DNA of 64,000 nucleotides from Lentisphaeria bacterium. Its GTDB lineage: Bacteria > Verrucomicrobiota > Lentisphaeria > Victivallales > Victivallaceae. This document shows, piece by piece, positions 52,527 to 61,052 of the stretch. The stretch covers positions 165,856-229,855 of the forward strand of contig JABLYX010000001.1 in NCBI GenBank assembly GCA_018265615.1, read 5' to 3'. Both the position numbers and the translations under genes were made by a program. Within the stretch, counting starts at the first letter, position 1. Each line of letters begins with the position of its first letter. Below the pieces are notes generated by a model. It was not told where the DNA came from and searched no databases. It saw nothing but the letters and a program-made list of their open reading frames with translations.

Positions 52527-53132
52527 CTACTCCGCGCCGAGCTCCGGCGGGGTGTCATTTTCTTTCTCCATGCGCCTGTTGAGCTTGCGGAAACGGAGCG
52601 CGACTCCGAACGTAACCGCTCCGTAGAAGATCAGGAAAAATGCAAAAATGAAGTTGAAGAACCCCGCCGCCGCGATCGGAGTCGTCGCGATCAGGAGTCC
52701 GAAAATCAGCGTTACGGCGCCGTTCAGCACCACGAGGAAACGGAATCCGGGCGTATGGATCTTATCCACCGCCGCGCCGATGAAAAGCTCGACGGCGTGG
52801 ATGATGAACCAGATCCCGAGCACGACCAGCAGCCACACGGCGCTGGCCAGCGGCTCGATGACCATGACGAGCCCGGCCAGGAACCAGAACAGCGAATAGA
52901 GCGCAAAGCCGAACTTGAAGCGGCGGTTCAGCGCCATCAGCGCAAATCCCTGGACGCCGCAGCCCAGCAGCATGATGCCGAGCAGCAGGGCGAACGCGAT
53001 GAGCGCCGAGCCGTAGTTGATCATGAAGAATATCCCGAGCAGAATCGAGATGACCGACTGGATAAGCATGAATTTCCAGGAATGTCCGGCGAGCAGATTG
53101 GTCGCCAGATAAAAACGCGGCTGTGCTTTCAT
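52527..53132 (-). CDS. HdeD-family (DUF308) membrane protein
   Basis: A 201-aa protein with six hydrophobic helices (about residues 20-43, 48-68, 75-95, 98-118, 130-150, 155-180) and the G-I-F-F-M-I-N-Y-G-S-A-L pattern of the HdeD/DUF308 family. Family members are linked to acid resistance, but function in this lineage is unknown. The ATG at 53132 follows AAGGGG; a start at 53150 is in frame. It is divergent from the small M50-like gene and ends in a good terminator. Confidence 0.8.
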   Translation of the reverse strand: MKAQPRFYLATNLLAGHSWKFMLIQSVISILLGIFFMINYGSALIAFALLLGIMLLGCGVQGFALMALNRRFKFGFALYSLFWFLAGLVMVIEPLASAVWLLVVLGIWFIIHAVELFIGAAVDKIHTPGFRFLVVLNGAVTLIFGLLIATTPIAAAGFFNFIFAFFLIFYGAVTFGVALRFRKLNRRMEKENDTPPELGAE

Positions 53133-53209
53133 ATGTTTCCCCTTCCTCAAAAACGGGTTTGACTTGAATAAAATATAAACCGTTTTCCCGTCAAGTGCAA
53201 GCTGTGCGC

Positions 53210-53237
53210 TTGAAAAAAGCGCAACGGCGTGTATCTT
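53210..53237 (+). promoter_or_regulatory. Promoter of the small M50-like gene
   Basis: TTGAAA (53210-53215) and TATCTT (53232-53237) are 16 bp apart, 14 bp before the ATG. The short leader holds GGAGAGGAG. Confidence 0.5.
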
Positions 53238-53251
53238 CCCGGAGAGGAGAT

Positions 53252-53770
53252 ATGCGACAGATGAGCCGGATGCGGAAAATTTTGCGGTTCTGGTATTTGC
53301 CCCCGGCGGCGTTTTACGCGATGGAGGCGGCCCATGAATCCGGTCATGCGCTCGCCGGGTGGCTGTCCGGAGGAAAAGTCCGGCGCGTTCTGCTGCTGCC
53401 GTGGGAGCTGTCCGGAACCGAATTCACATGCAATCCGCATCCGCTTTTCACGGCATGGGGCGGCTTTGCCGGCGGCGTGTGCCTGCCGCTCCTTCTGTGG
53501 CTTCTGCTGTGCCGCTGGAAATCTGCGCATCTGCTGCGCTTCTTTGCCGGCTTCTGCCTTGTTTCCAACGGCGTATATCTTTGCGCCGGCGCATTTTTCC
53601 GTGCGGGAGACTGCCGCGAACTCCTGATGTACGGAACCCCGTTCCTGCTTCTGCCGCTTGTCGGCGGCACGATGGCAGTCGCGGGGTTTCTGCTCTGGAA
53701 CGGACAGGGCGGAAAGTTCAGTCTCAGAGAAAAAATGCCGCCCGGTTCCGATCAGAATGGTTTGAGATAG
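53252..53770 (+). CDS. Small M50-like membrane protease homologue
   Basis: From the ATG at 53252 (GGAGAGGAG directly upstream) the protein is 172 aa. It has the zinc-metalloprotease motif HESGH (residues 28-32) at the membrane boundary in A-A-H-E-S-G-H-A-L-A-G-W and four to five hydrophobic segments, as in M50-type intramembrane peptidases and site-2-protease relatives. A second motif with the third zinc ligand (N-x-x-P-D-G) was not found, so activity is doubtful. Its 3' end overlaps the large exported-enzyme gene on the other strand by 19 bp. Confidence 0.6.
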   Translation: MRQMSRMRKILRFWYLPPAAFYAMEAAHESGHALAGWLSGGKVRRVLLLPWELSGTEFTCNPHPLFTAWGGFAGGVCLPLLLWLLLCRWKSAHLLRFFAGFCLVSNGVYLCAGAFFRAGDCRELLMYGTPFLLLPLVGGTMAVAGFLLWNGQGGKFSLREKMPPGSDQNGLR

Positions 53771-56700
53771 GGATCGTCGAGGCCGCCGAGCTTCCACTCG
53801 ATCCATTTGAGGTCCGGGAGCTCCAGCACCAGCTCTTCCCCCCGGTACTTTTCGGGAATCTCCAGCTCCATGAGGTATGTGGAGGTCCCCTTCTCTTCCG
53901 GGAAATCCGGCGGAATCGTGTAGATTTGGTGGGCGGCGACGCTTCCGTCTTTCGCGGTCAGGCGAACGGCGAGCGGCTCGCCCGCACGGGCGTTTCTCGC
54001 GTTTTTCCAACGCCAGTCGACCGTGAGTTTGCCGGACTTCGGGGCGCGGATCCGGAACCGGAGCGGGACACCGACCGAACTGCGCGCGCCGAAATAGCGC
54101 CTCGCGTCGATCCGGTACGGATTCGGACTCGAAACGCCGCCCCAGCAATCGTTGTGGAAAGTAACCTCGGCCGTGACCGGTTTGCCGTCCGGCGCGTCGA
54201 CCGCGATGCGCCGGTGCTCGGCGGGTACGTTGCCGTAGACCGTTTCATCCGCCAGCACACGCCCGTCGGGCGCGGTGATCTTCACGGTGAGCTTGTCACC
54301 GGTGCGCTTGTACTGCCAGTAGCGGAAACTGCGGACGCGGTAGAGATCAAGCACCGCCTTGCCGTCCCTGCCCGGCGTGAGCTCGATGAGGAACGGCTCG
54401 TCACGGCTGATCTGCATGCGGCCGGTGAGCCGCACGAGGTCGCCGCAGTTGTCCGGCGTCGCCGGATTCTCGCTGATCCCGAAATGGCGCATGGCGGAGA
54501 GGTACGGCAGCGCCCACGCCAGCGAATTGTCGCGTCCGATCACCGAGGACATGTGCCAGAGCAGCGGGTCGCCGTCGCCGCGGTCGAGATACGGCAGATA
54601 GGCCGGGTCGTCGAGCAGCCGCGCGGCCAACGCCCCCGTGAAGAGCATCATTGCGGCGCGCCCCTCATTGGCCGAACCGGCGCGTGTGGGAGAGGCGGCG
54701 CGGTCCTCCGGCATCGGCTGGAGCTCCTTCCGGTTGTGGGCGAGGAACTCCGTCGCCTCGGATTTCAGGCGGTCGAGGTACTTCTGCTCGCCGGTCGCCT
54801 GCCAGAGCCTGTAAAGCGCCTCATGCGCGATTCCGCCGTAATAGCTGCCGGGATCGGAAGCGCCGCCGACATCGTACTGGCGCTCGAACGCAGCCTTCAG
54901 CTGCGGGTCGCCGGAGAGCTCGTAAAGCTCCGCAAGATGGTAGATCATGCGGTGGCGTTCGCGTCCGCCGCGGTACTGGATCGACGATTTCTGCACGAGC
55001 ACGGCCGCCGAAGAGAGCGCGCTTTCAAGGGAACGGCGGTCGCCGGTCAGCAGATAGTGCCAGACCACGCCGGTTCCCCAGTAGTGGCCCGTGTGGAAGT
55101 TGTACGTGAGGTTGCTCCAGGAGTTGTGCGGATGCACGGCGGTCGTGCCGCGCCGGATATGGCACTGGTCGACGTCGCGCATATGGATGCTGTGGCGCGC
55201 CGCCATGGCGAAGTCCCGGAGGTCTCCGGTCGAAAGATAGCGTGTCCAGAGGTTCCGCACGCCGGAGGTTTCGTGGTTGCGGTAGTAGTTCCGGCTGCCG
55301 AGATCTCCGGCATCGCCGAAGCCGAGCATCCCCGTGAGCGTCTCGGCGCCGCGCGTCGCGTCAAAGACGTCGTCGATCGATTTCGCCGTCTTCGGGAACG
55401 AACTGCGCATCTCGTCCGCCGTCAGGAAATCGCCGAAGACGCCGCTTTTGCGGATCCAGCCGGGATCGGCCTGCAATACGGGCCTGTTTGCAACGGGCGG
55501 CTTTCCGCCGTCGCCGAAGCGGACGCGCATCGTGCCGGAGAGCCCGGCGGCGACGTCGAGCGGATTCACGCCGGTCTCCGGCCACATATAGATCCGCGCC
55601 GCACCCGGCTCGAAGCCGAAGCCGTACGGAATCCGTTCAGAAGGATTTTCAAGATAGCAGGAGTAGCGGCCGCTTGAAAAGCTCTCCGGCATGGACGTGA
55701 GGCGAACCGGCGCCGCGCCGTTCCGGTAAAGCAGATTCTCTATACGGAACTCCCCTGCCCGCGCAAGGCGGGTCACGCTTTCAAACGAATCGTACTCCTT
55801 CCCCTCCAGGTCCGCATTCTTCTGCGCGGGAAGCTGCAGATAGACCGCCCGGACGAGCCGGTAGAGCGGATCACTCTCTGTGAAGTTGTTTTCAAACGAG
55901 CAGTCGATTTCGAGGTACGGCAGATTGCGGAAGGCGGAGATACGCAGCTCCCACGCGAGGAACGCGTCACCGCGCAGCAGGATCATGCAGCGTTCGGGGC
56001 CGTTCTCCTCGACCTTCACGAGCGAAGCGGGGGAGCGGTGGATTTTGCCGTCCGGCGTTTTGACCGCGAAAAATGCGTCGCCGCCCTCGAGAAACGACGG
56101 TTTGTCCGGCGTCAGGACGAATTTCCGGGCGCCGGTGTCGATCACGATCCGCCCGTTCTCCTGCCGGGCGATCGGTCTGCCGTCCGGCTTGCGTGCGATG
56201 CCCCTGCCGTAGCGGAGGCGGAACTGCTCCTCCGGTGAGGCCTGAAAGTCGACTCCGAGCGAAATCACGCTGCTGTCGAGCGGACGGCGTGCGAGCGCCA
56301 CAAACTGCGCCGGAACTTCGTTCCCCTTCGCATCGACAAGCTGCAGTTCGCCAAGGTCGAAGAGTTCGCCGGCCGGAAACGGCACACCGCCGCGAACCGG
56401 AGTTGCCGGGCGGCCGGATGTCCCGGCAACCCTCAGCGGGACTTCGCCGGATTTCGTGTTCTTCCCGATCTTCATGCCGGGATACTGCTCCAGCGGAACC
56501 GTCTCCCTGATTTTGTAGTGGAAACGCGAACCGCGCACGGGATTGAACGTGCGCGGCGCAGATGCATCCTGTTCGAGCTGAACCGCATCGATACGGATGG
56601 GGACACTGCCGGTGTTGCGGACGACGGCGCGATAGATATTGAACTCGGTCGGGGACATCTTGCCGGTCAACGGACAGGCGACGAAGATGCGCGTCCACTC

Positions 56701-57972
56701 CGTGCCGGTGTCGTGCTTTGCACGGTAGACCGGCGCGGCAATCGCACCGTGATGATCCATGACCGCGTTTTGCAGCGTCAGTTCAAGCGAACCGGGCGCA
56801 TCGCTTTCGGCATAAACCGAAAAGACGGCCCCCTTGCCGCGCTGGTCATGCGCGAACCACGTGAAAAAGCCGCCCGGTTCAATGAGAAGCGAACGTTTTC
56901 CATGGAACGCCCTGCCGTCGTAACGGAAACCCTTTCCCGTCTCTTCCGGGCGGTAATCGGCCCAGAGGTTGTAGTTGCTCTCCGGCTTCTCCGACTCCTC
57001 GAAGCTCGGATCGGGCAGCATGTTCACGACCTCCTTCGCGTTGTCCAGCCCCGCAAGGTCGATGGTCACGAAGGTCTGCGGCTTCTCCACTGTGAGGACC
57101 AGCCCCTCGAACCGGGCGAGGTCCTGGAACGGGGCGAATTTCTCGAGCGGGATCCGGACCTTGCGCCGCCCCGCCTTGTCGGTCGATGCGGGATTGACCT
57201 CAACTGTCCGGTTGCTTTTGCCGAAGCTCAGAAAGTCGATCTTGAAGGGAGACGGCTCCGTGACTTCGAGGATGAGCTCCGCCTGGTCCGGCGTCGACCC
57301 GGCAAGCTCGAGCGGCCTGCCGTCGGCCGGCGCCAGCGTGACACGCCCGGAGGATGAAACCGTCAGCCCCGCCTTGCCGAGCTCGGCAAGCACTTCCGGC
57401 GGCGCGTTCCAGCGCCAGAAAAGCGGTTTCCGGTCGCGGCGGATGACGCTTCCGGTTCCGGTGTTCCAACTGTTCTGAGCCGTCGCCTCCTCGAGCCGGA
57501 TATTGCGGAATTCGGCCTCCGCCGTGTTGTTGTAGCCGAGCGCGCATTCGATTACGGCTCCCATCGCGGCCGCATCGGCGGGGATGTCCAGCGTGACGCT
57601 GTACGGCGTCCACTGCGCCGCCTCTTTCCCAGGAACGCGGGTTGAGCGGTAAACGCTTTTGCCGTCGGCCCCTTTGTAATTCAGCGTGAGCCCGACCGTT
57701 CCGGCGCGGCCGGCCGAAATCTGCCTGATTTCCGCGGAGAATACAATGCGCTTTCCCCGGAACGGCGCAAGGCGGCCGCCCACCAAACGGCACTCGAGAA
57801 AATTGTTGAACTTCCCCTTGGCGGAGTCCTTCAGGCGGAGCACGCCGTCCTTGAACTCGTTCGTTTCAAAAACTACGCCCCGGTCGGCGCCGCTGATCTT
57901 CCAATCGGCAGACTCGAAAGCGCCGCCGGTGAGCGCCGCGAAAAGCAGGAATGCAAGAAGGAAGCGATTCAT
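53752..57972 (-). CDS. Large exported YetA/PcRGLX-like polysaccharide lyase candidate
   Basis: The 1406-aa protein begins with a signal peptide (MNRFLLAFLLFAALTGGAF). The first 470 residues are carbohydrate-binding-like beta domains. From about residue 490 the sequence RGGVPFPAGELFDLG followed by L-D-S-S-V-I-S-L-G-V-D-F matches the N-terminal beta domain of YetA/PcRGLX exo-rhamnogalacturonan lyases (PL26-type), and from about 850 a helical region with R-N-Y-Y-R-N-H-E-T-S-G, R-H-S-I-H-M-R-D and T-G-H-Y-W-G-T-G resembles the (alpha/alpha)6 catalytic part. Conserved H and Y there are candidates for the active site. A C-terminal beta region follows. The ATG overlaps the pseudopilin stop as ATGA, so they are translated together. 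The family call is moderate. Confidence 0.6.
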   Translation of the reverse strand: MNRFLLAFLLFAALTGGAFESADWKISGADRGVVFETNEFKDGVLRLKDSAKGKFNNFLECRLVGGRLAPFRGKRIVFSAEIRQISAGRAGTVGLTLNYKGADGKSVYRSTRVPGKEAAQWTPYSVTLDIPADAAAMGAVIECALGYNNTAEAEFRNIRLEEATAQNSWNTGTGSVIRRDRKPLFWRWNAPPEVLAELGKAGLTVSSSGRVTLAPADGRPLELAGSTPDQAELILEVTEPSPFKIDFLSFGKSNRTVEVNPASTDKAGRRKVRIPLEKFAPFQDLARFEGLVLTVEKPQTFVTIDLAGLDNAKEVVNMLPDPSFEESEKPESNYNLWADYRPEETGKGFRYDGRAFHGKRSLLIEPGGFFTWFAHDQRGKGAVFSVYAESDAPGSLELTLQNAVMDHHGAIAAPVYRAKHDTGTEWTRIFVACPLTGKMSPTEFNIYRAVVRNTGSVPIRIDAVQLEQDASAPRTFNPVRGSRFHYKIRETVPLEQYPGMKIGKNTKSGEVPLRVAGTSGRPATPVRGGVPFPAGELFDLGELQLVDAKGNEVPAQFVALARRPLDSSVISLGVDFQASPEEQFRLRYGRGIARKPDGRPIARQENGRIVIDTGARKFVLTPDKPSFLEGGDAFFAVKTPDGKIHRSPASLVKVEENGPERCMILLRGDAFLAWELRISAFRNLPYLEIDCSFENNFTESDPLYRLVRAVYLQLPAQKNADLEGKEYDSFESVTRLARAGEFRIENLLYRNGAAPVRLTSMPESFSSGRYSCYLENPSERIPYGFGFEPGAARIYMWPETGVNPLDVAAGLSGTMRVRFGDGGKPPVANRPVLQADPGWIRKSGVFGDFLTADEMRSSFPKTAKSIDDVFDATRGAETLTGMLGFGDAGDLGSRNYYRNHETSGVRNLWTRYLSTGDLRDFAMAARHSIHMRDVDQCHIRRGTTAVHPHNSWSNLTYNFHTGHYWGTGVVWHYLLTGDRRSLESALSSAAVLVQKSSIQYRGGRERHRMIYHLAELYELSGDPQLKAAFERQYDVGGASDPGSYYGGIAHEALYRLWQATGEQKYLDRLKSEATEFLAHNRKELQPMPEDRAASPTRAGSANEGRAAMMLFTGALAARLLDDPAYLPYLDRGDGDPLLWHMSSVIGRDNSLAWALPYLSAMRHFGISENPATPDNCGDLVRLTGRMQISRDEPFLIELTPGRDGKAVLDLYRVRSFRYWQYKRTGDKLTVKITAPDGRVLADETVYGNVPAEHRRIAVDAPDGKPVTAEVTFHNDCWGGVSSPNPYRIDARRYFGARSSVGVPLRFRIRAPKSGKLTVDWRWKNARNARAGEPLAVRLTAKDGSVAAHQIYTIPPDFPEEKGTSTYLMELEIPEKYRGEELVLELPDLKWIEWKLGGLDDPYLKPF

Positions 57973-58613
57973 TCCATTAACCCCCAGAAATAACGCGCTT
58001 CGGGGTCGGATGTGGAGGCGGTGATAAGCCGGGCCACGTCATGCCGCCCCTCCACATGCCAGTCGAGAAACAGGGCGTTGACGGAGTTGTTGTGCCGCAG
58101 CGAGCCGTACAGCATATGGTCGCGTTGGGCGGTGATCGCCGAATCGATCCGGATCGGCGTCGCATCGCCCGGATTGCCGGCCGCCGTATCGACCATCACC
58201 ATCGTGCGCGACGGATATTGCGTGAAACTCTGGCGCTTGCCGCCGATTCTGTGGTTCAGCGCATAGCTCGATGGGATCCAGGAGGTATCTCCCGCTTTCC
58301 AGTAAGGATCCGGATCGGAAGGACATTTCAGCAGCTTCTGGGCAAGTTTCTTGTCGAGCGTATTCGAGAGGAACAGCTGTCCGCGGTTGTCCTTGACCCA
58401 CATGCCGCCGTTGGCGTAGCTCTGGATCAGCTTGCCGTCATTGTTGTCCGCATACTGCAGCAGAACCAGCCCCATCTGTTTGAGATTGCTTTTGCAGTTC
58501 GTGTTTTTCGCTCGCTCCCGCGCCTGATTCAGCGCCGGGAGCAGCATCGATGCGAGAATTGCGATGATCGCAATCACCACCAGGAGCTCGATGAGTGTGA
58601 AAGAACGTTTCAT
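57969..58613 (-). CDS. Prepilin-type N-terminal cleavage/methylation protein (DUF1559-like pseudopilin)
   Basis: A 214-aa protein starting MKRSFTLIELLVVIAIIAIL, with prepilin cleavage before the Phe and Glu5, followed by S-M-L-L-P-A-L-N-Q-A-R-E-R-A-K. The C-terminal end has R-H-N-N-S-V-N-A-L-F-L-D-W-H-V, an H-x9-D-G-like motif with Trp in place of Gly. AAGGAG precedes the ATG. The stop overlaps the start of the YetA-like gene by 4 bp, so the pilin and the enzyme are translationally coupled. It lies 18 bp after the GntR/LacI hybrid regulator. Confidence 0.88.
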   Translation of the reverse strand: MKRSFTLIELLVVIAIIAILASMLLPALNQARERAKNTNCKSNLKQMGLVLLQYADNNDGKLIQSYANGGMWVKDNRGQLFLSNTLDKKLAQKLLKCPSDPDPYWKAGDTSWIPSSYALNHRIGGKRQSFTQYPSRTMVMVDTAAGNPGDATPIRIDSAITAQRDHMLYGSLRHNNSVNALFLDWHVEGRHDVARLITASTSDPEARYFWGLME

Positions 58614-58631
58614 ATGATTTCTCCTTGCCTG

Positions 58632-59729
58632 TTACAGTGAGTCGCGTTTCAGTAATCCGGGCGGCAGCAGCTCCCGTTTCAATGCGGGGGCTTCGCCGTT
58701 GATGCACTTGACCAGCAGTTCGACCGACAGCCGGCCGAGCTCGAATGAATCCACCTTGACCGTTGTGATTTCCGGCTCCGTCATGGAGGAGAATGCGAAT
58801 CCGCCGAACCCCGCGACGCCGAAATCGTCCGGCGTCCGGTAGCCGCACCGGGTCAGGATCTGGAGCACTTTTGCCGCCGCGTAATCACAGGAGCAGAGGA
58901 TGGTCCCGCCGATGTGGCCCGGCGTGAGCCACGGCTTGAGCGTGTTGTAAATCAGCGGATGGTGGTCGCGCCGGTAGCCGTCGAGGCTCATGAAGTTGTC
59001 GAATGAAATATTCTGCCCGTAATTCAAATACTCCGCCTCGACGCCGGCTTCAGCCGCGGCCGCACGGAAGCACTCATACCGCCAGCGGTGGGTCGCATGC
59101 AGGTCGTGATAGAGAAACGCAACCGGGCCGCCGCGCAGTTTCGCCTTCTCAAGCAGGAGCAGATATCCCTCCTGGGCGTCGGGCGCGACCGTCGGCAGCT
59201 CCGTTTCGTTCGGATTGCCGTCCACCACGACGAGGTTCGGGCTGATCTGCCGGAAGCATTCGAGGCTGTCGAAATAGTTCTGATAGCTCGCGTCGATCAG
59301 CAGCCCGTCGAATTTCAGCTTGCGGAACCGCTCCGCTATTTCGGCGGGAGTCTGGATGTTCCGGCTGAAGATCTGGAATTCGAGATCGTGATCCCTGGTC
59401 GCGGCTTCAGTCGAATAGATGATGTCCGTGTAGTAGCTGTCGGTCACGTCGTAACGCAGCGCGCGGCTCGAATGGTTCACGAGGCAGAGCGCGTTGTGCA
59501 TGAAGCCGCAGCCGCGCGCCTTGATGAAGGTCCCTTTCCCCTGGCAGCTCACGAGGATGTTCTCCTCGATCATCAGCCGGATCGCCTTGCGCACGGAAGT
59601 CCGCGACACGCCGAGTTTCTCGCAGAGCAGATTCTCCGAATAGATCGCGTCCCCGATCTTCAGATTGCCGTTCGCGATGCTCTCTTTCAGGTAGCTGACC
59701 ACCTGCTCGTATACCTTGTCTCCCGCCAT
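58632..59729 (-). CDS. GntR-type regulator with LacI-like sensor domain (AraR architecture)
   Basis: The 365-aa protein combines an N-terminal GntR winged helix (about 5-72; S-E-N-L-L-C-E-K-L-G-V-S-R-T-S-V-R-K-A-I) with a periplasmic-binding-like sensor (about 80-360; F-D-G-L-L-I-D-A-S, G-V-A-G-F-G-G-F-A). This is the layout of AraR of Bacillus, which binds L-arabinose, though the ligand here is not shown. It heads the minus-strand module with the pseudopilin and YetA-like enzyme. No clear Shine-Dalgarno precedes the ATG. A palindrome next to its promoter suggests autoregulation and control of the divergent reductase gene. Confidence 0.87.
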   Translation of the reverse strand: MAGDKVYEQVVSYLKESIANGNLKIGDAIYSENLLCEKLGVSRTSVRKAIRLMIEENILVSCQGKGTFIKARGCGFMHNALCLVNHSSRALRYDVTDSYYTDIIYSTEAATRDHDLEFQIFSRNIQTPAEIAERFRKLKFDGLLIDASYQNYFDSLECFRQISPNLVVVDGNPNETELPTVAPDAQEGYLLLLEKAKLRGGPVAFLYHDLHATHRWRYECFRAAAAEAGVEAEYLNYGQNISFDNFMSLDGYRRDHHPLIYNTLKPWLTPGHIGGTILCSCDYAAAKVLQILTRCGYRTPDDFGVAGFGGFAFSSMTEPEITTVKVDSFELGRLSVELLVKCINGEAPALKRELLPPGLLKRDSL

Positions 59730-59738
59730 CGTTTAACT

Positions 59739-59769
59739 TGTATCTTTCAGTTGTTTTATTTTAGATACA
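59739..59769. promoter_or_regulatory. Candidate operator of the GntR/LacI hybrid regulator
   Basis: TGTATCT (59739-59745) and AGATACA (59763-59769) are perfect 7-bp inverted arms, 17 bp apart, lying between the promoter of the regulator gene and its start codon. Confidence 0.5.
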
Positions 59770-59772
59770 TAT

Positions 59773-59801
59773 ATTATGACGCAAAAGACAAAAAGAAACA
59801 A
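59773..59801 (-). promoter_or_regulatory. Promoter of the GntR/LacI hybrid regulator operon
   Basis: On the minus strand TTGTTT (complement of 59796-59801) and CATAAT (complement of 59773-59778) are 17 bp apart. The candidate operator at 59739-59769 lies immediately downstream, so bound regulator would block initiation. Confidence 0.45.
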
Positions 59802-59850
59802 GTGATATTTGAAAAAAATTCAAAAAAACAATGCGGATCGGGATCGGCTA

Positions 59851-59879
59851 TTGCAACTTCCGCGTTTCCGGGCTATGAT
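59851..59879 (+). promoter_or_regulatory. Promoter of the aldo/keto reductase gene
   Basis: TTGCAA (59851-59856) and TATGAT (59874-59879) are 17 bp apart, with AAAGGAG and the ATG at 59903 downstream. Confidence 0.55.
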
Positions 59880-59902
59880 AACAGCAGCAAAGGAGAATAA
59901 AC

Positions 59903-61045
59903 ATGGAATATCGTAAAATCGGCAGAACCGACCTTTCGGCCGGGGTAATCGGGCTCGGCAGCGAACACCTTGACGGCAGGCCCGCAGCCGTCGTCGAAGA
60001 GACCATCCACGCCGCCCTCGACTGCGGCATCAACCTGATGGATCTTTTCATGCCCGGCGAGGAGGTGCGCACCAATATCGGGAAAGCGCTGTCCGGCCGG
60101 CGCGACAAAATGATGATCCAGGGACACATCTGCTCGGTGGACCTCAATCAGCAGTATGATATCAGCCGCGACCTTTCGACCTGCAGGAAGTATTTCGAAA
60201 CGCTGCTGCGCTGCCTCAACACCGATTACATCGACTTCGGCATGCTGTTTTTCATCGACTCGGCGGAGGATTATTCCGCCGTATTCGAATCCGACATCCT
60301 CGAATATGCGCAGGACCTGAAGCGCCGGGGAGTCGTCCGGGCGATCGGAGCCAGCTCCCACAATCCGGTTACGGCGCGGCGGGTCGTGGAGAGCGGCGTC
60401 GTCGATCTGCTGATGTTCAGCATCAACCCCGCGTTCGACATGATGCCGCCGGAGTCCGAGCTTGAGAAGATGATCGGCGATCCCGCCGGGCTCATGACCG
60501 GCATGGACCCGGTCCGCGCCGGCCTCTACCGACTCTGCGAGCAGCGCGGCGTCGGCATCACCGTGATGAAGACGCTCGGGGCGGGCAAACTGCTCTCCCG
60601 GGAGCATTCTCCCTTCTCCGAGCCGCTGACGGTCGCGCAATGCATCCACTACGCCCTGACGCGCCCGGCGGTGGTCTCCGCCCTGATCGGCTGCCAGTCG
60701 GCGGCGCAGGTAAAAGAGGCGGTCGGATATCTTGAACTTTCCGACCGCGACCGCGATTATGCGCCGATCATCGGCAGCCGCCGCAATGACTTCAAGGGGC
60801 ACTGCGTGTACTGCAGCCATTGCCAACCCTGCCCTGCCGGAATCGATATCGCCGCAGTCAACAAGTACCTCGACATCGCCCGGCTGGACGAAGCGAACAT
60901 TCCGCCGAGCATCGCGCAGCACTACCGCGCTTTGCCGCACGGAGCCTCGGAATGCGTCGGCTGCGGAAGCTGTGAGGAACGCTGCCCGTTCGCCGTCCCC
61001 GTGATCGGAAACATGAAACAGGCGGCAAAGCTTTTCGGCTGCTGA
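59903..61045 (+). CDS. Aldo/keto reductase homologue with C-terminal 4Fe-4S domain and altered active site
   Basis: A 380-aa protein of the ferredoxin-fused AKR group (COG1453-like). The barrel is complete from M-E-Y-R-K-I-G-R-T to about residue 290, followed by ferredoxin-like cysteine clusters, CVYCSHCQPCP near 302 and CVGCGSCEERCP near 351, that should bind Fe-S clusters. In the barrel the usual D-T-A-x-x-Y-G-x-S-E region reads D-L-F-M-P-G-E-E, the usual lysine position reads Q-G-H, and the usual Y-Q-L-H reads G-M-L-F. Of the classical tetrad Asp, Tyr, Lys, His, only Asp is seen. It is divergent from the GntR/LacI regulator, so it may act on a product of the same glycan. Confidence 0.85.
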   Translation: MEYRKIGRTDLSAGVIGLGSEHLDGRPAAVVEETIHAALDCGINLMDLFMPGEEVRTNIGKALSGRRDKMMIQGHICSVDLNQQYDISRDLSTCRKYFETLLRCLNTDYIDFGMLFFIDSAEDYSAVFESDILEYAQDLKRRGVVRAIGASSHNPVTARRVVESGVVDLLMFSINPAFDMMPPESELEKMIGDPAGLMTGMDPVRAGLYRLCEQRGVGITVMKTLGAGKLLSREHSPFSEPLTVAQCIHYALTRPAVVSALIGCQSAAQVKEAVGYLELSDRDRDYAPIIGSRRNDFKGHCVYCSHCQPCPAGIDIAAVNKYLDIARLDEANIPPSIAQHYRALPHGASECVGCGSCEERCPFAVPVIGNMKQAAKLFGC

Positions 61046-61052
61046 GCGTTCA

